64,000 bases of DNA from Micromonospora parva (GTDB lineage: Bacteria > Actinomycetota > Actinomycetes > Mycobacteriales > Micromonosporaceae): the NCBI RefSeq assembly GCF_000718515.1, contig NZ_JNZS01000001.1:62001-126000 (forward strand). Reading direction: 5' to 3'. Numbering within the stretch: position 1 is the stretch's first letter; every line of letters begins with the position of its first letter. A program made the translations under genes and the position numbers. Under the pieces are notes generated by a model. It was given only the letters and a program-made list of their open reading frames with translations, was not told where the DNA came from and ran no database searches. Below, piece by piece: positions 8,066-16,467 of this stretch.

Positions 8066-10150
8066 TTAAGCCAAGCCCGATACTCCGACGAGCTTGTCGA
8101 GCCGGATCGGCAGCTCCCGGATCCGGACGCCGGTCGCGTGGTGCACCGCGTTGGCCACCGCCGCCGCCGCACCGACGATGCCGATCTCGCCGATGCCCTT
8201 CACCCCGGCCGGGTTCAGCTCGTCGTCCCGCTCGTCCAGCCAGTACGCCTCGATGGACTCCACATCCGCGCAACCGGTGATGTGGTAGGTGGCCAGGTCG
8301 TGGTTGACCCAGTCGCCGTACCGCTCGTCGAGCAGGCCCTCCTCGTGCAGCGCCATCGACAGCCCCATCGTCATGCCGCCGATGAGCTGGCTGCGCGCCG
8401 TCGTCGGGTTCACCACCCGCCCTGCCGCGAACACGCCGAGCATCCGGTTCAGCCGCACCTCGCCGGTGTCCGCGTCGACCCGCACCTCGACGAACTGCGC
8501 CCCGTACGCGTACCGGGGTCGCGTCGGCTGACCGCCCACCTCCTCGGCGGTGTCCGCCTCGGCGGTCACCTCGTCGGTCGGCGGCCCGCCGTCGCGCAGC
8601 TTCTCGCGCAGCGCCTCAGCGGCCCGGATCACCGCCCAGCTCCAACTGGAGGTCCCCATCGACCCTCCGGCCACCGGGGCGGTCGGCAGGGCGCTGTCGC
8701 CGATGCGGATCTCCACCCGCTCCGGCGGCACCCCGAGCGCGTCGGCGGCCACCTGCCAGATCGCCGTCCGCGCGCCGGTGCCGATGTCGGTGGCGTTGAC
8801 CCGCACCAAAAAGCTCCCGTCGGGCCGGGCGGTGGCCGTCGCCGAGGATGGCCGGGCCCGGGCCGGGTAGCTCGACCCGGCCACCCCCGTGCCGATCAAC
8901 CAACGCCCGTCGCGCCGGGCCCGGGGAGACGGATCACGGCCGGCCCAACCGAAGCGTTGTGCCCCGTCGCGCAGGCAGGCCACCAGGTTGCGGCTGGTGA
9001 AGGGCTGCCCCTGGTCGGGGTCGATGTCGGTGTCGTTGCGGATGCGCAGCTCCACCGGGTCGATGCCGACGGCGACGGCCAGCTCGTCCATCGCCGACTC
9101 CAGGGCGTACGCGCCGGGGCACTCGCCCGGGGCGCGCATCCAGAACGGCGTGGGCACGTCGAGGCGGGCCAGCCGGTGCGTGGTGCGGCGGTGCGGCGCG
9201 GCGTACATGCTGCGGGTGTAGACGGCGGTCTGCTCGGCGAACTCGTGGATGGTCGAGGTCTGGCTGATCGCGTCGTGGCAGATGGCGGTGAGCCGACCGT
9301 CGGTGTCGGCGGCGAGGCGGACCCGCTGGATGGTGGGGGTGCGGTAACCGATCGGCCCGAACAGTTGCTGGCGGGTCAGCGCCAGCTTCACCGGGCGGTC
9401 CACGTGTCGGGCGGCGAGGGCGGCGAGCACCACGGCGGCCTTGGCGTACCCCTTGCTGCCGAAGCCGCCGCCGACGTGCTGCGCGACGACCCGGACCGAC
9501 TCCGGGGGCAGCTCGAACAGCTCGGCGAGGGTGGCCTGGACCGACGACGCGCCCTGGTTGGAGTCGTGCACCAGCAGCCGCCCGTCGCGCCACTGCGCCG
9601 TTGTGGCGTGCGGCTCCATCGGGTTGTTGTGGTACGCCGGAGTCCGGTACGTGGCGTCCACCCGCACCGGGGCGGCCGCGTACCCGGCGTCGAAGTCACC
9701 CTCGGCGGTGTCCGTCGGATAACTGGGATTGACGTGGTCCGGCTTGTACAGGCCCGGGTGGTCGTCGGTGAGGACAGTGCTGTGCGGGCCGGCGTCGTAG
9801 TCGATGCGGACCAGCCGGGCACCCTCGCGGGCCGCCTCCAGGCTGGTGGCCACCACCACCGCGACGTACTCCCCCCGGTAGTGCACCAGCGGTTCCTGCA
9901 ACAGCCACAGCTCCGGCTGCTGGCCGGGCGCGATCCGGGGCGCGTTGCCGTGGTGCAGCACGGCCAGCACGCCGGGCGACGCCAACGCCGGGGTGGTGTC
10001 GACCCGGGTGATCCGGCCCCGCACCACCGTCGACGGCACCGCCCAGCCGTAGGTGACCCCGTCCACCGGGTACTCCACCGCGTACCGGGCCGTCCCGGTG
10101 ACCTTCTCGCGGCCCTCCAGCCGGGGGTACGCCTGGCCGACGGTGCTCAC
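8066..10150 (-). CDS. Molybdenum hydroxylase large subunit (xanthine dehydrogenase / PaoC-type, molybdopterin-binding)
   Basis: This 694-residue protein spans the usual two molybdopterin-binding domains. Markers include GREKVTGTARYAVEY at the N-terminus, QHVGGGFGSKG, RAPGECPGAYALESAMDELA, and the C-terminal GVKGIGEIGIVGAAAAVANA, which carries the catalytic glutamate in GEIG. The substrate is probably an aldehyde or purine-like heterocycle. The small size and the cluster-bearing FAD subunit make it closer to PaoABC/YagTSR aldehyde oxidoreductases than to classic xanthine dehydrogenase. The start is the GTG at 10150, overlapping the FAD-subunit stop by four bases. It is the last gene of a three-gene operon. 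Confidence 0.9.
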   Translation of the reverse strand: MSTVGQAYPRLEGREKVTGTARYAVEYPVDGVTYGWAVPSTVVRGRITRVDTTPALASPGVLAVLHHGNAPRIAPGQQPELWLLQEPLVHYRGEYVAVVVATSLEAAREGARLVRIDYDAGPHSTVLTDDHPGLYKPDHVNPSYPTDTAEGDFDAGYAAAPVRVDATYRTPAYHNNPMEPHATTAQWRDGRLLVHDSNQGASSVQATLAELFELPPESVRVVAQHVGGGFGSKGYAKAAVVLAALAARHVDRPVKLALTRQQLFGPIGYRTPTIQRVRLAADTDGRLTAICHDAISQTSTIHEFAEQTAVYTRSMYAAPHRRTTHRLARLDVPTPFWMRAPGECPGAYALESAMDELAVAVGIDPVELRIRNDTDIDPDQGQPFTSRNLVACLRDGAQRFGWAGRDPSPRARRDGRWLIGTGVAGSSYPARARPSSATATARPDGSFLVRVNATDIGTGARTAIWQVAADALGVPPERVEIRIGDSALPTAPVAGGSMGTSSWSWAVIRAAEALREKLRDGGPPTDEVTAEADTAEEVGGQPTRPRYAYGAQFVEVRVDADTGEVRLNRMLGVFAAGRVVNPTTARSQLIGGMTMGLSMALHEEGLLDERYGDWVNHDLATYHITGCADVESIEAYWLDERDDELNPAGVKGIGEIGIVGAAAAVANAVHHATGVRIRELPIRLDKLVGVSGLA

Positions 10151-11130
10151 GACGACGCCAACTCGGTGAGCGCCCGCACGGTGATGGCCCGGGTCAGCGG
10201 CAGCTTGAAGCCGTTGTGCCGCAGCGGGCGCGCCTCGGCCAGCTCCGCGTCCGCCGCGCGTGCCGCCAGCTCCGGGCTGAACGGGCGGCCGCGCAGCTCC
10301 TCCTCGGCCCGGTACGCGCGCCACGGCCGGTGTGCGACTGCCCCGTACGCCAGACGCACGTCGCGGACCACGTCTCCGTCGAGGTCCAGCACCGCGGCCA
10401 CCGACCCGGCGGCGAAGGCGAACGAGGCCCGGTCGCGCACCTTGAGGTACGTCGAGCGGCGCGCGGCCGGCAGCGGCGGGACCCGGACGGCGGTGATCAG
10501 CGCGCCTCGGGCGAGGGTGGTCTCCCGCTCCGGGTGGGTGCCGGGGGAGCGGTAGAGGTCGGCGATCGGAATGTCGCGGGCGCCGTCGGACCCGTGCACC
10601 TCCACCACCGTGTCGAGGGCGGCCAGCGCGACGGCCAGGTCCGACGGGTGGGTGGCCACGCACTGCTCGGACCAGTCCAGCACCGCCAGGTCGCGGTTCT
10701 GCCCGTGCAGGGCGGCGCAACCGCTGCCCGGCTCCCGCTTGTTGCACGCCTTGCCGGTGTCCTGGAAGTAGACGCAGCGGGTGCGCTGCAACAGGTTGCC
10801 GCCGGTGGTGGCCATGTTGCGCAGCTGCCCGGAGGCGGCGGCGAGCAGGGCACGGGCCAGCACCGGGTAGTCGCGGCGCACCACCGGGTGGGCCGCCAGG
10901 TCGCTGTTGCGGACGGTCGCGCCGATCCGCAGCCCGCCGTCGGGCAGCTCCTCGACGGTGTCCAGCGGCAGCCGGGTCACGTCCACCAGGACGTCGGGGC
11001 GTTGCACCCCGAGCTTCATCAGGTCCACCAGGTTGGTGCCGCCGCCCAGGTAGGCGGCCTGCGGTTCGGCCGCCAGCACGGCGACCGCCTCGGCCACGTC
11101 GGCGGGCCGGTGGTAACGGAAGGCCCTCAC
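10147..11130 (-). CDS. Molybdenum hydroxylase FAD-binding subunit with extra iron-sulfur cysteines (PaoB-type)
   Basis: This 327-residue subunit has the FAD-binding segments YLGGGTNLVDLMKLGV (near residue 32) and ATTGGNLLQRTRC (near 112). An insert with CVYFQDTGKACNKREPGSGC follows. In the PaoB branch of the family, cysteines in this insert hold an additional [4Fe-4S] cluster, which distinguishes these enzymes from plain xanthine dehydrogenase FAD subunits. It overlaps the 2Fe-2S subunit stop and the large-subunit start by four bases each (GTGA), so the three subunits should be co-translated in stoichiometric amounts. Confidence 0.9.
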   Translation of the reverse strand: MRAFRYHRPADVAEAVAVLAAEPQAAYLGGGTNLVDLMKLGVQRPDVLVDVTRLPLDTVEELPDGGLRIGATVRNSDLAAHPVVRRDYPVLARALLAAASGQLRNMATTGGNLLQRTRCVYFQDTGKACNKREPGSGCAALHGQNRDLAVLDWSEQCVATHPSDLAVALAALDTVVEVHGSDGARDIPIADLYRSPGTHPERETTLARGALITAVRVPPLPAARRSTYLKVRDRASFAFAAGSVAAVLDLDGDVVRDVRLAYGAVAHRPWRAYRAEEELRGRPFSPELAARAADAELAEARPLRHNGFKLPLTRAITVRALTELASS

Positions 11131-11675
11131 GACGACGCCGCCTCACGCACGGCCGCGACGATGTGCGGGTACGCCGCGCAGCGGCACAGGTTGCCGGCCA
11201 TCCGCTCGCGGATCTCCGCGTCGGTCAACGCGGCGGGCGTGCTCAGGTCGCCGGTGACGGCGCTGGGCCAACCTCGGGAGACCTCGTCGAGCATGCCGCG
11301 GGCGGAGCAGAGCTGCCCGGGGGTGCAGTAGCCGCACTGGAACGCGTCGTGCGCGATGAAGGCGGCCTGCAACGGGGACAGCTCGTCCGGCCCGGCCAGC
11401 CCTTCGACGGTCACCACCGACCGGCCGTCCACGGTGACCGCGAAGATCAGGCAGCTCTTCACCCGGCGGCCGTCCAGCAGCACGGTGCAGGAGCCGCACT
11501 GGCCGTGGTCGCAGCCCTTCTTCGCCCCGGTCAGGTCGAGGTGCTCGCGCAGCGTGTCGAGCAGTGTGGTGCGGTTGTCCAGGGTGACCTCGCGGGACAC
11601 GCCGTTGACCTCGACCGTCACCCGGGACGAGTGCCGCTCGTCGATCGTCGTCGTGTTCTCCGGTCCGCCCTGCAC
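11127..11675 (-). CDS. Molybdenum hydroxylase [2Fe-2S] subunit (PaoA-type)
   Basis: Residues 20-95 form the plant-type ferredoxin domain (KKGCDHGQCGSCTVLLDG plus a downstream Cys). Residues 100-180 form the helical second cluster domain with FQCGYCTPGQ and the terminal NLCRCAAYPHI. It passes electrons between the molybdenum centre and FAD. No Tat or Sec signal is visible, so unlike E. coli PaoA this complex is probably cytoplasmic. The start is the GTG at 11675. The gene is first in the operon and divergent from the cytidylyltransferase gene 72 bases away. Confidence 0.92.
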   Translation of the reverse strand: MQGGPENTTTIDERHSSRVTVEVNGVSREVTLDNRTTLLDTLREHLDLTGAKKGCDHGQCGSCTVLLDGRRVKSCLIFAVTVDGRSVVTVEGLAGPDELSPLQAAFIAHDAFQCGYCTPGQLCSARGMLDEVSRGWPSAVTGDLSTPAALTDAEIRERMAGNLCRCAAYPHIVAAVREAASS

Positions 11676-11747
11676 CGGCCCAGACTAGCTTTGTCGGTAT
11701 ATCTCAGGGCGAATAACGCAAAGCCGTTCGTACGGGAGGTGACGGCG

Positions 11748-12335
11748 GTGACTGCGGGACTGCTGCTGGCCGCCGGCGCCGGCCGGCGCTACGGCGGGCC
11801 GAAGGCGCTCGTCGAACTGGGCGGCGAAACGCTGGTGCGGCGCGCGGTCCGACTGCTCGCCGACGGCGGCTGCGCACCCGTGCACGTGGTGCTCGGCGCG
11901 GGCGCCGACGGGGTGCCCGACCTGCCCGGCGCGGTGCCGGTCCGGCACGACCGCTGGGCCGACGGGCTGGGCTCGTCACTGCTGCGGGGCCTTGCCTCGC
12001 TGCCGGCCGACGTGCCGGCCACCGTCGTGGTCCTCGTCGACCAGCCGCTGCTCAGCCCGGTCGCGGTGCGCCGGGTGCGCGCGGCGTACGCCGACGGCGC
12101 GGTCGTCGCGGTCGCCACCTACGCCGGCCGCCCCGGGCACCCGATCCTGCTGGCCCGGCGGGCCTGGCCGCTGCTGAGCGGGTACGCCGTCGGCGACCGG
12201 GGCGCCCGCGACCTGCTGCGCGACCGACCGGACCTGGTGGTCGAGGTGCCCTGCGACGACGTCGGCTCCCCGGTCGACGTGGACACCCCGGCCGACCTGC
12301 GCCGACTGACGCGGCGGCCGACCTGCGCCGACTGA
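11748..12335 (+). CDS. mocA: Molybdenum cofactor cytidylyltransferase-like NTP transferase (MocA family)
   Basis: This 195-residue MobA-like nucleotidyltransferase has the signature LLLAAGAGRRYGGPKAL at its N-terminus, then DRWADGLGSSLLRGL and VVLVDQPLLSP. Members of this group attach CMP to molybdopterin or mature the cofactor of xanthine-dehydrogenase-family enzymes, which fits its divergent position next to such an operon. The GTG at 11748 has GGGAGG at 11734-11739, and a GTG nine bases upstream is the alternative. The last residues (RRPTCAD) are created by a 26-base tandem duplication that shifts the frame into a stop codon. Confidence 0.85.
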   Translation: MTAGLLLAAGAGRRYGGPKALVELGGETLVRRAVRLLADGGCAPVHVVLGAGADGVPDLPGAVPVRHDRWADGLGSSLLRGLASLPADVPATVVVLVDQPLLSPVAVRRVRAAYADGAVVAVATYAGRPGHPILLARRAWPLLSGYAVGDRGARDLLRDRPDLVVEVPCDDVGSPVDVDTPADLRRLTRRPTCAD

Positions 12336-12342
12336 CGCGGCG
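12291..12342. repeat. 26-bp perfect tandem duplication over the mocA stop codon
   Basis: Bases 12291-12316 and 12317-12342 are identical 26-mers beginning GCCGACCTGCGCC. As 26 is not a multiple of three, the second copy is read in another frame and supplies the TGA at 12333-12335. Without the duplication the frame would continue past this point. Confidence 0.9.
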
Positions 12343-12387
12343 GCCGGCACCGGGGGCCGGCCTGACACCGGGGACCGCTTCGGCCGG

Positions 12388-13056
12388 TCAGCGACGGGTG
12401 AGCCAGCGGGGCAGCCCCTCGCTGGTGACCGCGTGATAGGCGATCATGGCGATGACGCCGATCAGGCCCAGCACCGGACTGACGAACCAGCCGAGCAGAC
12501 CGCTGAGCCCGTACAGGATCAGGCCGGTGATCGGCCGCAGCCGCTGCGTCCGCACGTACCCGGGGGTGACCCGACGGTCCAGCAGCGCCGGGTGCCGGTG
12601 CAGGTAGCCGAAGAAGACCAGCCAGGGGGCCGACATCAGGGCCGCGGCCAGGGCGTACAGGGCGACGGCAGCGCGTTGGTCGTCGGTGTCGCCGTGGGTG
12701 AACGCCGACGCCAGCACCGCGGTGGGGAAGGGAATGATCACCGCGCCGAAGAGCACGGCGAGGTTGATCCAGCTCAGCGCGAGGGTGGTGCCACGGATCA
12801 GCCGCAGCAGCGCGTGGTGGTTGAGCCAGAGCACCCCGATGTAGACGAACGACACCACGAAGGCCAGGTAGGAGGCGCCCTCGTCGAGCAGCCCGGTGAG
12901 CAGCTCGCCCTCGTGGTATTCCGGCACCCGCAACTCGATGACCAGCAGCGTGATGACGATGGCGAAGACACCGTCGCTGAACGCCGTCATCCGGTCGGTC
13001 GGGGAGACCCGCCCCCGGGGACCGGGCTGCTCGACCTCGTCGGGTGCTGCGGACAT
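12388..13056 (-). CDS. TMEM175-like (DUF1211) integral membrane protein, putative potassium channel
   Basis: This 222-residue protein carries the family motif RMTAFSDGVFAIVITLLVIEL at its N-terminus. This is the FSD-bearing first helix that lines the pore in bacterial TMEM175 channels. About six hydrophobic segments follow, for example YLAFVVSFVYIGVLWL, WINLAVLFGAVIIPF, VALYALAAALMSAPWLVFF and LGLIGVIAMIAYHAV. The family conducts K+ across the cytoplasmic membrane. It is convergent with mocA and lies downstream, on the same strand, of the beta-glucosidase operon, from which a strong hairpin separates it. Confidence 0.88.
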   Translation of the reverse strand: MSAAPDEVEQPGPRGRVSPTDRMTAFSDGVFAIVITLLVIELRVPEYHEGELLTGLLDEGASYLAFVVSFVYIGVLWLNHHALLRLIRGTTLALSWINLAVLFGAVIIPFPTAVLASAFTHGDTDDQRAAVALYALAAALMSAPWLVFFGYLHRHPALLDRRVTPGYVRTQRLRPITGLILYGLSGLLGWFVSPVLGLIGVIAMIAYHAVTSEGLPRWLTRR

Positions 13057-13106
13057 TGCCGCAGGCTAGCCACTGGGCAACGCGGCTCGCGGCGGTTTCG
13101 GCCGAT

Positions 13107-13159
13107 CGGTACGGCAACGGCCGCCCGGGATCGACACCCGAGCGGCCGTTCCCGTACCG
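13107..13159 (-). terminator. Hairpin terminator after the beta-glucosidase operon
   Basis: Arms 13107-13124 and 13142-13159 are 18 bases long with one mismatch and a 17-base loop. It sits just downstream of the GH1 stop on the minus strand and before the TMEM175-like gene. There is no T-tract, as is usual in high-GC actinobacteria. Confidence 0.75.
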
Positions 13160-13166
13160 CCGACGG

Positions 13167-14543
13167 TCAGGCCACCGGTGCCGCGCTGCCGGTCGTCCGG
13201 GCGAGCCGCTGGTGGGCACGGATCAGCTCGGCGTAGCGCAGACCGCTCGCCTTCACCGTCCGGCGCTGGGTGGCGTAGTCGACGTGCACCAGCCCGAAGC
13301 GCTTGTCGTAGCCGTACGCCCACTCGAAGTTGTCCAGCAGCGACCAGACGAAGTAGCCGTCCAGCGGAACACCCCGGGCGACCGCCGACGCACAGGCGGC
13401 CAGGTGCTGCTCCAGGTGGTCGGTGCGTTCCTTGTCCTCCACCGTGCCGTCCGCGGTGACCTCGTCCGGCCACGCCGAGCCACTCTCGGTGACGATGATC
13501 CGGCCCGGCCGGTACTCCTCGTGCACGTCGACGAGCAGCCGCTCCAGCCCCGCCGGGTACATCTCCCAGCCCATCGCGGTCTCCACCGAGCCGGGCACCG
13601 GCACCTGCCGGGCGTGCGGGGCCGGGCCGGTCGGGTCGTCGACCACCAGCTGCCGGAAGTAGTAGTTGACCCCGAGAAAGTCCGTCGGCGTGGCGATCGT
13701 CGCCAGGTCGTCGCCGCGTACCGGCGGCTCGACGCCGTAGGTGGTGATCATGTCGGCGGGGTAGCCCCGCCCGTGGATCGGGTCCAGCCACCACCTGTTG
13801 ACGTGCCCATCGGCCCGGCGGGCCGCCGCGACGTCCTCGGGCCGGTCGGTCGCCGCCTCGATCGGGCTGAGGTTGAGCACCAGGCCCACCGACGCCGGCC
13901 GGGCCGCGTTGGCCCGGATCGCCTGGGTGGCCAGGCCGTGCCCGAGCAGCACGTGGTGCGAGGCGTGCACCGCGCGGGTCAGGTCCCGCTCGCCGGGGGC
14001 CATGTTGCCCTCCAGGTGCCCGATCCAGCACACGCAGAGCGGCTCGTTGACGGTGCACCAGTCGGCGACCCGGTCACCGAGGCGGCCGGCCACCACCGCC
14101 GCGTAGTCGGCGAACGCCTCGGCGGTGGCGCGCTCGGGCCAACCGCCCCGGTCCTGCATCACCTGCGGCAGGTCCCAGTGGTAGAGGGTGACGAACGGCC
14201 GAACCCCGTCGGCGAGCAGCGTGTCGACGAGCCGGTCGTAGAAGTCCAGCCCGGCGGCGTTGACCCGCCCGACACCGTCGGGCATGACCCGGGGCCAGGC
14301 CACCGAGAAACGGTACGCGTCCACGCCGAGGCGGCGCAGCAGCGCCAGGTCCTCCGGCCACCGGTGGTAGTGGTCGCACGCCACCGCACCGGTGTCGCCG
14401 TTGTCGACGTTGCCGGGAGTCGCCGAGAAGGTGTCCCAGATGGACGGTGCCCGGCCGTCGACGTCGACGGCCCCCTCGATCTGGTACGCCGCCGTGGCGA
14501 CACCCCAGAGGAAGTCGGGTGGCAGCTTGGACAGGTCGGGCAC
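13167..14543 (-). CDS. GH1 family beta-glucosidase
   Basis: A full-length GH1 enzyme of about 458 residues without a signal peptide, so it hydrolyses imported beta-glucosides in the cytoplasm. The N-terminal motif [15 protein letters not shown], the acid/base glutamate in CTVNEP, and the nucleophile glutamate in IIVTESG are all present. [13 protein letters not shown] near the C-terminus is the aglycone-site signature. I chose the GTG at 14543 because GAGGAG lies nine bases upstream. A GTG at 14576 overlaps the permease stop by four bases and is the alternative. It is the last gene of the sugar importer operon, so the importer most likely brings in cellobiose-like or laminaribiose-like oligosaccharides. 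Confidence 0.92.
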   Translation of the reverse strand: MPDLSKLPPDFLWGVATAAYQIEGAVDVDGRAPSIWDTFSATPGNVDNGDTGAVACDHYHRWPEDLALLRRLGVDAYRFSVAWPRVMPDGVGRVNAAGLDFYDRLVDTLLADGVRPFVTLYHWDLPQVMQDRGGWPERATAEAFADYAAVVAGRLGDRVADWCTVNEPLCVCWIGHLEGNMAPGERDLTRAVHASHHVLLGHGLATQAIRANAARPASVGLVLNLSPIEAATDRPEDVAAARRADGHVNRWWLDPIHGRGYPADMITTYGVEPPVRGDDLATIATPTDFLGVNYYFRQLVVDDPTGPAPHARQVPVPGSVETAMGWEMYPAGLERLLVDVHEEYRPGRIIVTESGSAWPDEVTADGTVEDKERTDHLEQHLAACASAVARGVPLDGYFVWSLLDNFEWAYGYDKRFGLVHVDYATQRRTVKASGLRYAELIRAHQRLARTTGSAAPVA

Positions 14544-14572
14544 GGGTCGGTTCTCCTCTGGGGTTGGGTGGT

Positions 14573-15412
14573 TCACTTGACCGCGCCGGCGGTGAGGCCG
14601 GCGACGAAGTACCGCTGCAGGGCCAGGAACCCGACGACGACCGGGATGCTGACCACCAGCGAGGCGGCCATGATCTGATTCCAGTAGACGTTGAACTGGG
14701 TGGAGTAGCCCTGCAGGCCGACGGCCAGGGTGCGGCTGCCCTCGTCGGTCATCACCGAGGCGAAGAGCACCTCACCCCACGCGGTCATGAACGCGTACAC
14801 GGTGACCGCGACGACGCCGGGCACGGCGGCCGGCAGGATGACCTGGAACAGGGTGCGCAGCGGGCCGGCGCCGTCGACCTGCGCCGCCTCGTCCAGACCC
14901 CGGGGGATCGAGTCGAAGTAGCCGACCAGCATCCAGATCGAGAACGGCAGCGAGAAGGTCAGGTACGTGATGACCAGGCCGGTACGGCTGGCGTACAGCT
15001 CGATGCCGGTGGCGTTGCCCAGGTTGACGTAGATGAGGAACAGCGGCAGCAGGAACAGGATGCCGGGGAACATCTGGGTGGACAGCACCGCCACCGAGAA
15101 CACCCCCCGGCCCCGGAAGCGGTACCGGCTGACCGCGAACGCGGCGAAGATGGCCACCGCCACCGAGCAGACCGCCGCGATGCTCGACACCACCAGGCTG
15201 TTCACCAGGTACCGGGCCAGCGGCACGGTGCTCCACATGTCGATGAACGGTTGCAGGGTGGGCCGGCTGGGCCACCAGGTGAAGCCGTTCTGCACGTCCT
15301 GCAACGGCTTCGCCGCCGAGGTGACCATCACGTACAGCGGGATGACGACGAAGAGGGCGAGCAGGGTCAGCACGATGCGCCGGCCCCAGCGCTCACCGGC
15401 GGTCTCACGCAT
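14573..15412 (-). CDS. Sugar ABC transporter permease, MalG-like
   Basis: A 279-residue inner membrane protein with about six transmembrane helices, the first near residues 14-32 ([19 protein letters not shown]). The EAA loop that contacts the ATPase is present ([18 protein letters not shown]). No ATPase gene is in this cluster, so it probably shares a housekeeping MsiK-type ATPase encoded elsewhere, as is usual for actinobacterial CUT1 importers. It overlaps the upstream permease by eight bases. Confidence 0.92.
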   Translation of the reverse strand: MRETAGERWGRRIVLTLLALFVVIPLYVMVTSAAKPLQDVQNGFTWWPSRPTLQPFIDMWSTVPLARYLVNSLVVSSIAAVCSVAVAIFAAFAVSRYRFRGRGVFSVAVLSTQMFPGILFLLPLFLIYVNLGNATGIELYASRTGLVITYLTFSLPFSIWMLVGYFDSIPRGLDEAAQVDGAGPLRTLFQVILPAAVPGVVAVTVYAFMTAWGEVLFASVMTDEGSRTLAVGLQGYSTQFNVYWNQIMAASLVVSIPVVVGFLALQRYFVAGLTAGAVK

Positions 15413-16397
15413 GGTCGTCCCTCCGACGGTTGGTGATCAGCAGGTACGCGGCCGAGACGACCAGCAGGAACAGCAGCAGCGCCACCGACATCGCCGACCC
15501 GGAGCCGAAGTCCCAGGTCTTGAAGGAGCTGCGGTAGATGTGGATGGAGATGAGGTCGGCCTGCTCCGGCGCGGAGCCGCCGAAGAGCACGAACGGGGTG
15601 TTGAAGTCGTTGAACGTCCACAGGAACAGCACCAGCAGCAGCACCAGGTTGACCGGCCGCAGCATCGGCAGGGTGACCGAGCGCAGCCGCCGCCAGAAGC
15701 CCGCGCCGTCGATCGCGGCGGCCTCGTACAGCTCGCCGGGCACGTTCTGCAGCCCGGCCATCAGGCACAGGAACGCGAACGGCCAGTTGCGCCACACCGA
15801 CACCACGAGCAGCGACCAGAAGCTGTTGTCGCCGATCAGCCAGAACGGCCGCTCGTTGAGCAGCCCGAGCTGGTCGACGAGCACGTGGTTGACCAGGCCG
15901 GTGTCGCGTTGCAGCAGGAAGCTCCAGGTGATCACTGCGGCGTAGACCGGCAGCGCGTACGGGGTGAGGAACAGCGCCCGCAGGATCGCCCGGCCCCGGA
16001 ACGGCCGTTGCAGGACGACCGCCGCGGAGATGCCGAGCAGCCAGGCGAACCCGACCGAGAGCAGGCTGTAGGCCAGGGTGACCCAGAACGAGTGCAGCAG
16101 TTCCTTACCGGCGGCGCTGTTCAGGTCGAGCGTCGCTCGGTAGTTCTCCAGCCCGATGAAGGGCGCGGTGGACCAGTCGCGGATGTGGAACTGGGTCAGC
16201 TCCAGCAGGCTCATCCAGACCCCGACCACCATCGGGATCACGTGGATGGCGAGTTCCAGCACGACGGCCGGTGCGAGCAGCAGATACGGCAGGAGTGAGC
16301 GGCGCGGGCCGCGGGGCCGGCGGACCGGCCCCCGGGCCGGCGACCCGGCCCGGGGTTCGCGCCGGTCGGCGTCCGGCGCGGTGGTGCTGGTTGCCAT
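15405..16397 (-). CDS. Sugar ABC transporter permease, MalF-like
   Basis: A 330-residue protein with an arginine- and proline-rich cytoplasmic N-terminus (residues 1-35) and then six hydrophobic segments starting LLPYLLLAPAVVLELAIHV. The EAA motif reads ELYEAAAIDGAGFWRRLR. It pairs with the MalG-like permease to form the CUT1 importer channel. The gene is separated from the solute-binding protein gene by a very stable hairpin, so its transcription is probably lower than that of the binding protein. Confidence 0.92.
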   Translation of the reverse strand: MATSTTAPDADRREPRAGSPARGPVRRPRGPRRSLLPYLLLAPAVVLELAIHVIPMVVGVWMSLLELTQFHIRDWSTAPFIGLENYRATLDLNSAAGKELLHSFWVTLAYSLLSVGFAWLLGISAAVVLQRPFRGRAILRALFLTPYALPVYAAVITWSFLLQRDTGLVNHVLVDQLGLLNERPFWLIGDNSFWSLLVVSVWRNWPFAFLCLMAGLQNVPGELYEAAAIDGAGFWRRLRSVTLPMLRPVNLVLLLVLFLWTFNDFNTPFVLFGGSAPEQADLISIHIYRSSFKTWDFGSGSAMSVALLLFLLVVSAAYLLITNRRRDDHA

Positions 16398-16414
16398 CGG
16401 GGTCCTCTCGGAGG

Positions 16415-16455
16415 CGGTGGCCGTGGTCGGGCTCAGCGCCCGACCACGGCCACCG
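16415..16455 (-). terminator. Very stable intercistronic hairpin between binding protein and permease genes
   Basis: Arms 16415-16432 and 16438-16455 pair perfectly over 18 bases around a five-base loop (TCAGC). It lies in the 70-base gap between the solute-binding protein stop and the permease start. Such elements commonly reduce read-through or protect the upstream message, giving more binding protein than permease. Confidence 0.8.
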
Positions 16456-16467
16456 GTGCCGCCTGGG

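Noticed and set aside
7847..10555. 902-codon plus-strand frame opposite the molybdenum hydroxylase
   Set aside because: The minus strand encodes recognisable molybdenum and FAD subunits with coupled starts, so the plus frame is a shadow.
11688..11724. GCTTTG/CAAAGC inverted repeat in the mocA/hydroxylase divergent promoter
   Set aside because: Six-base arms separated by 25 bases could easily occur by chance, and no regulator gene is nearby.
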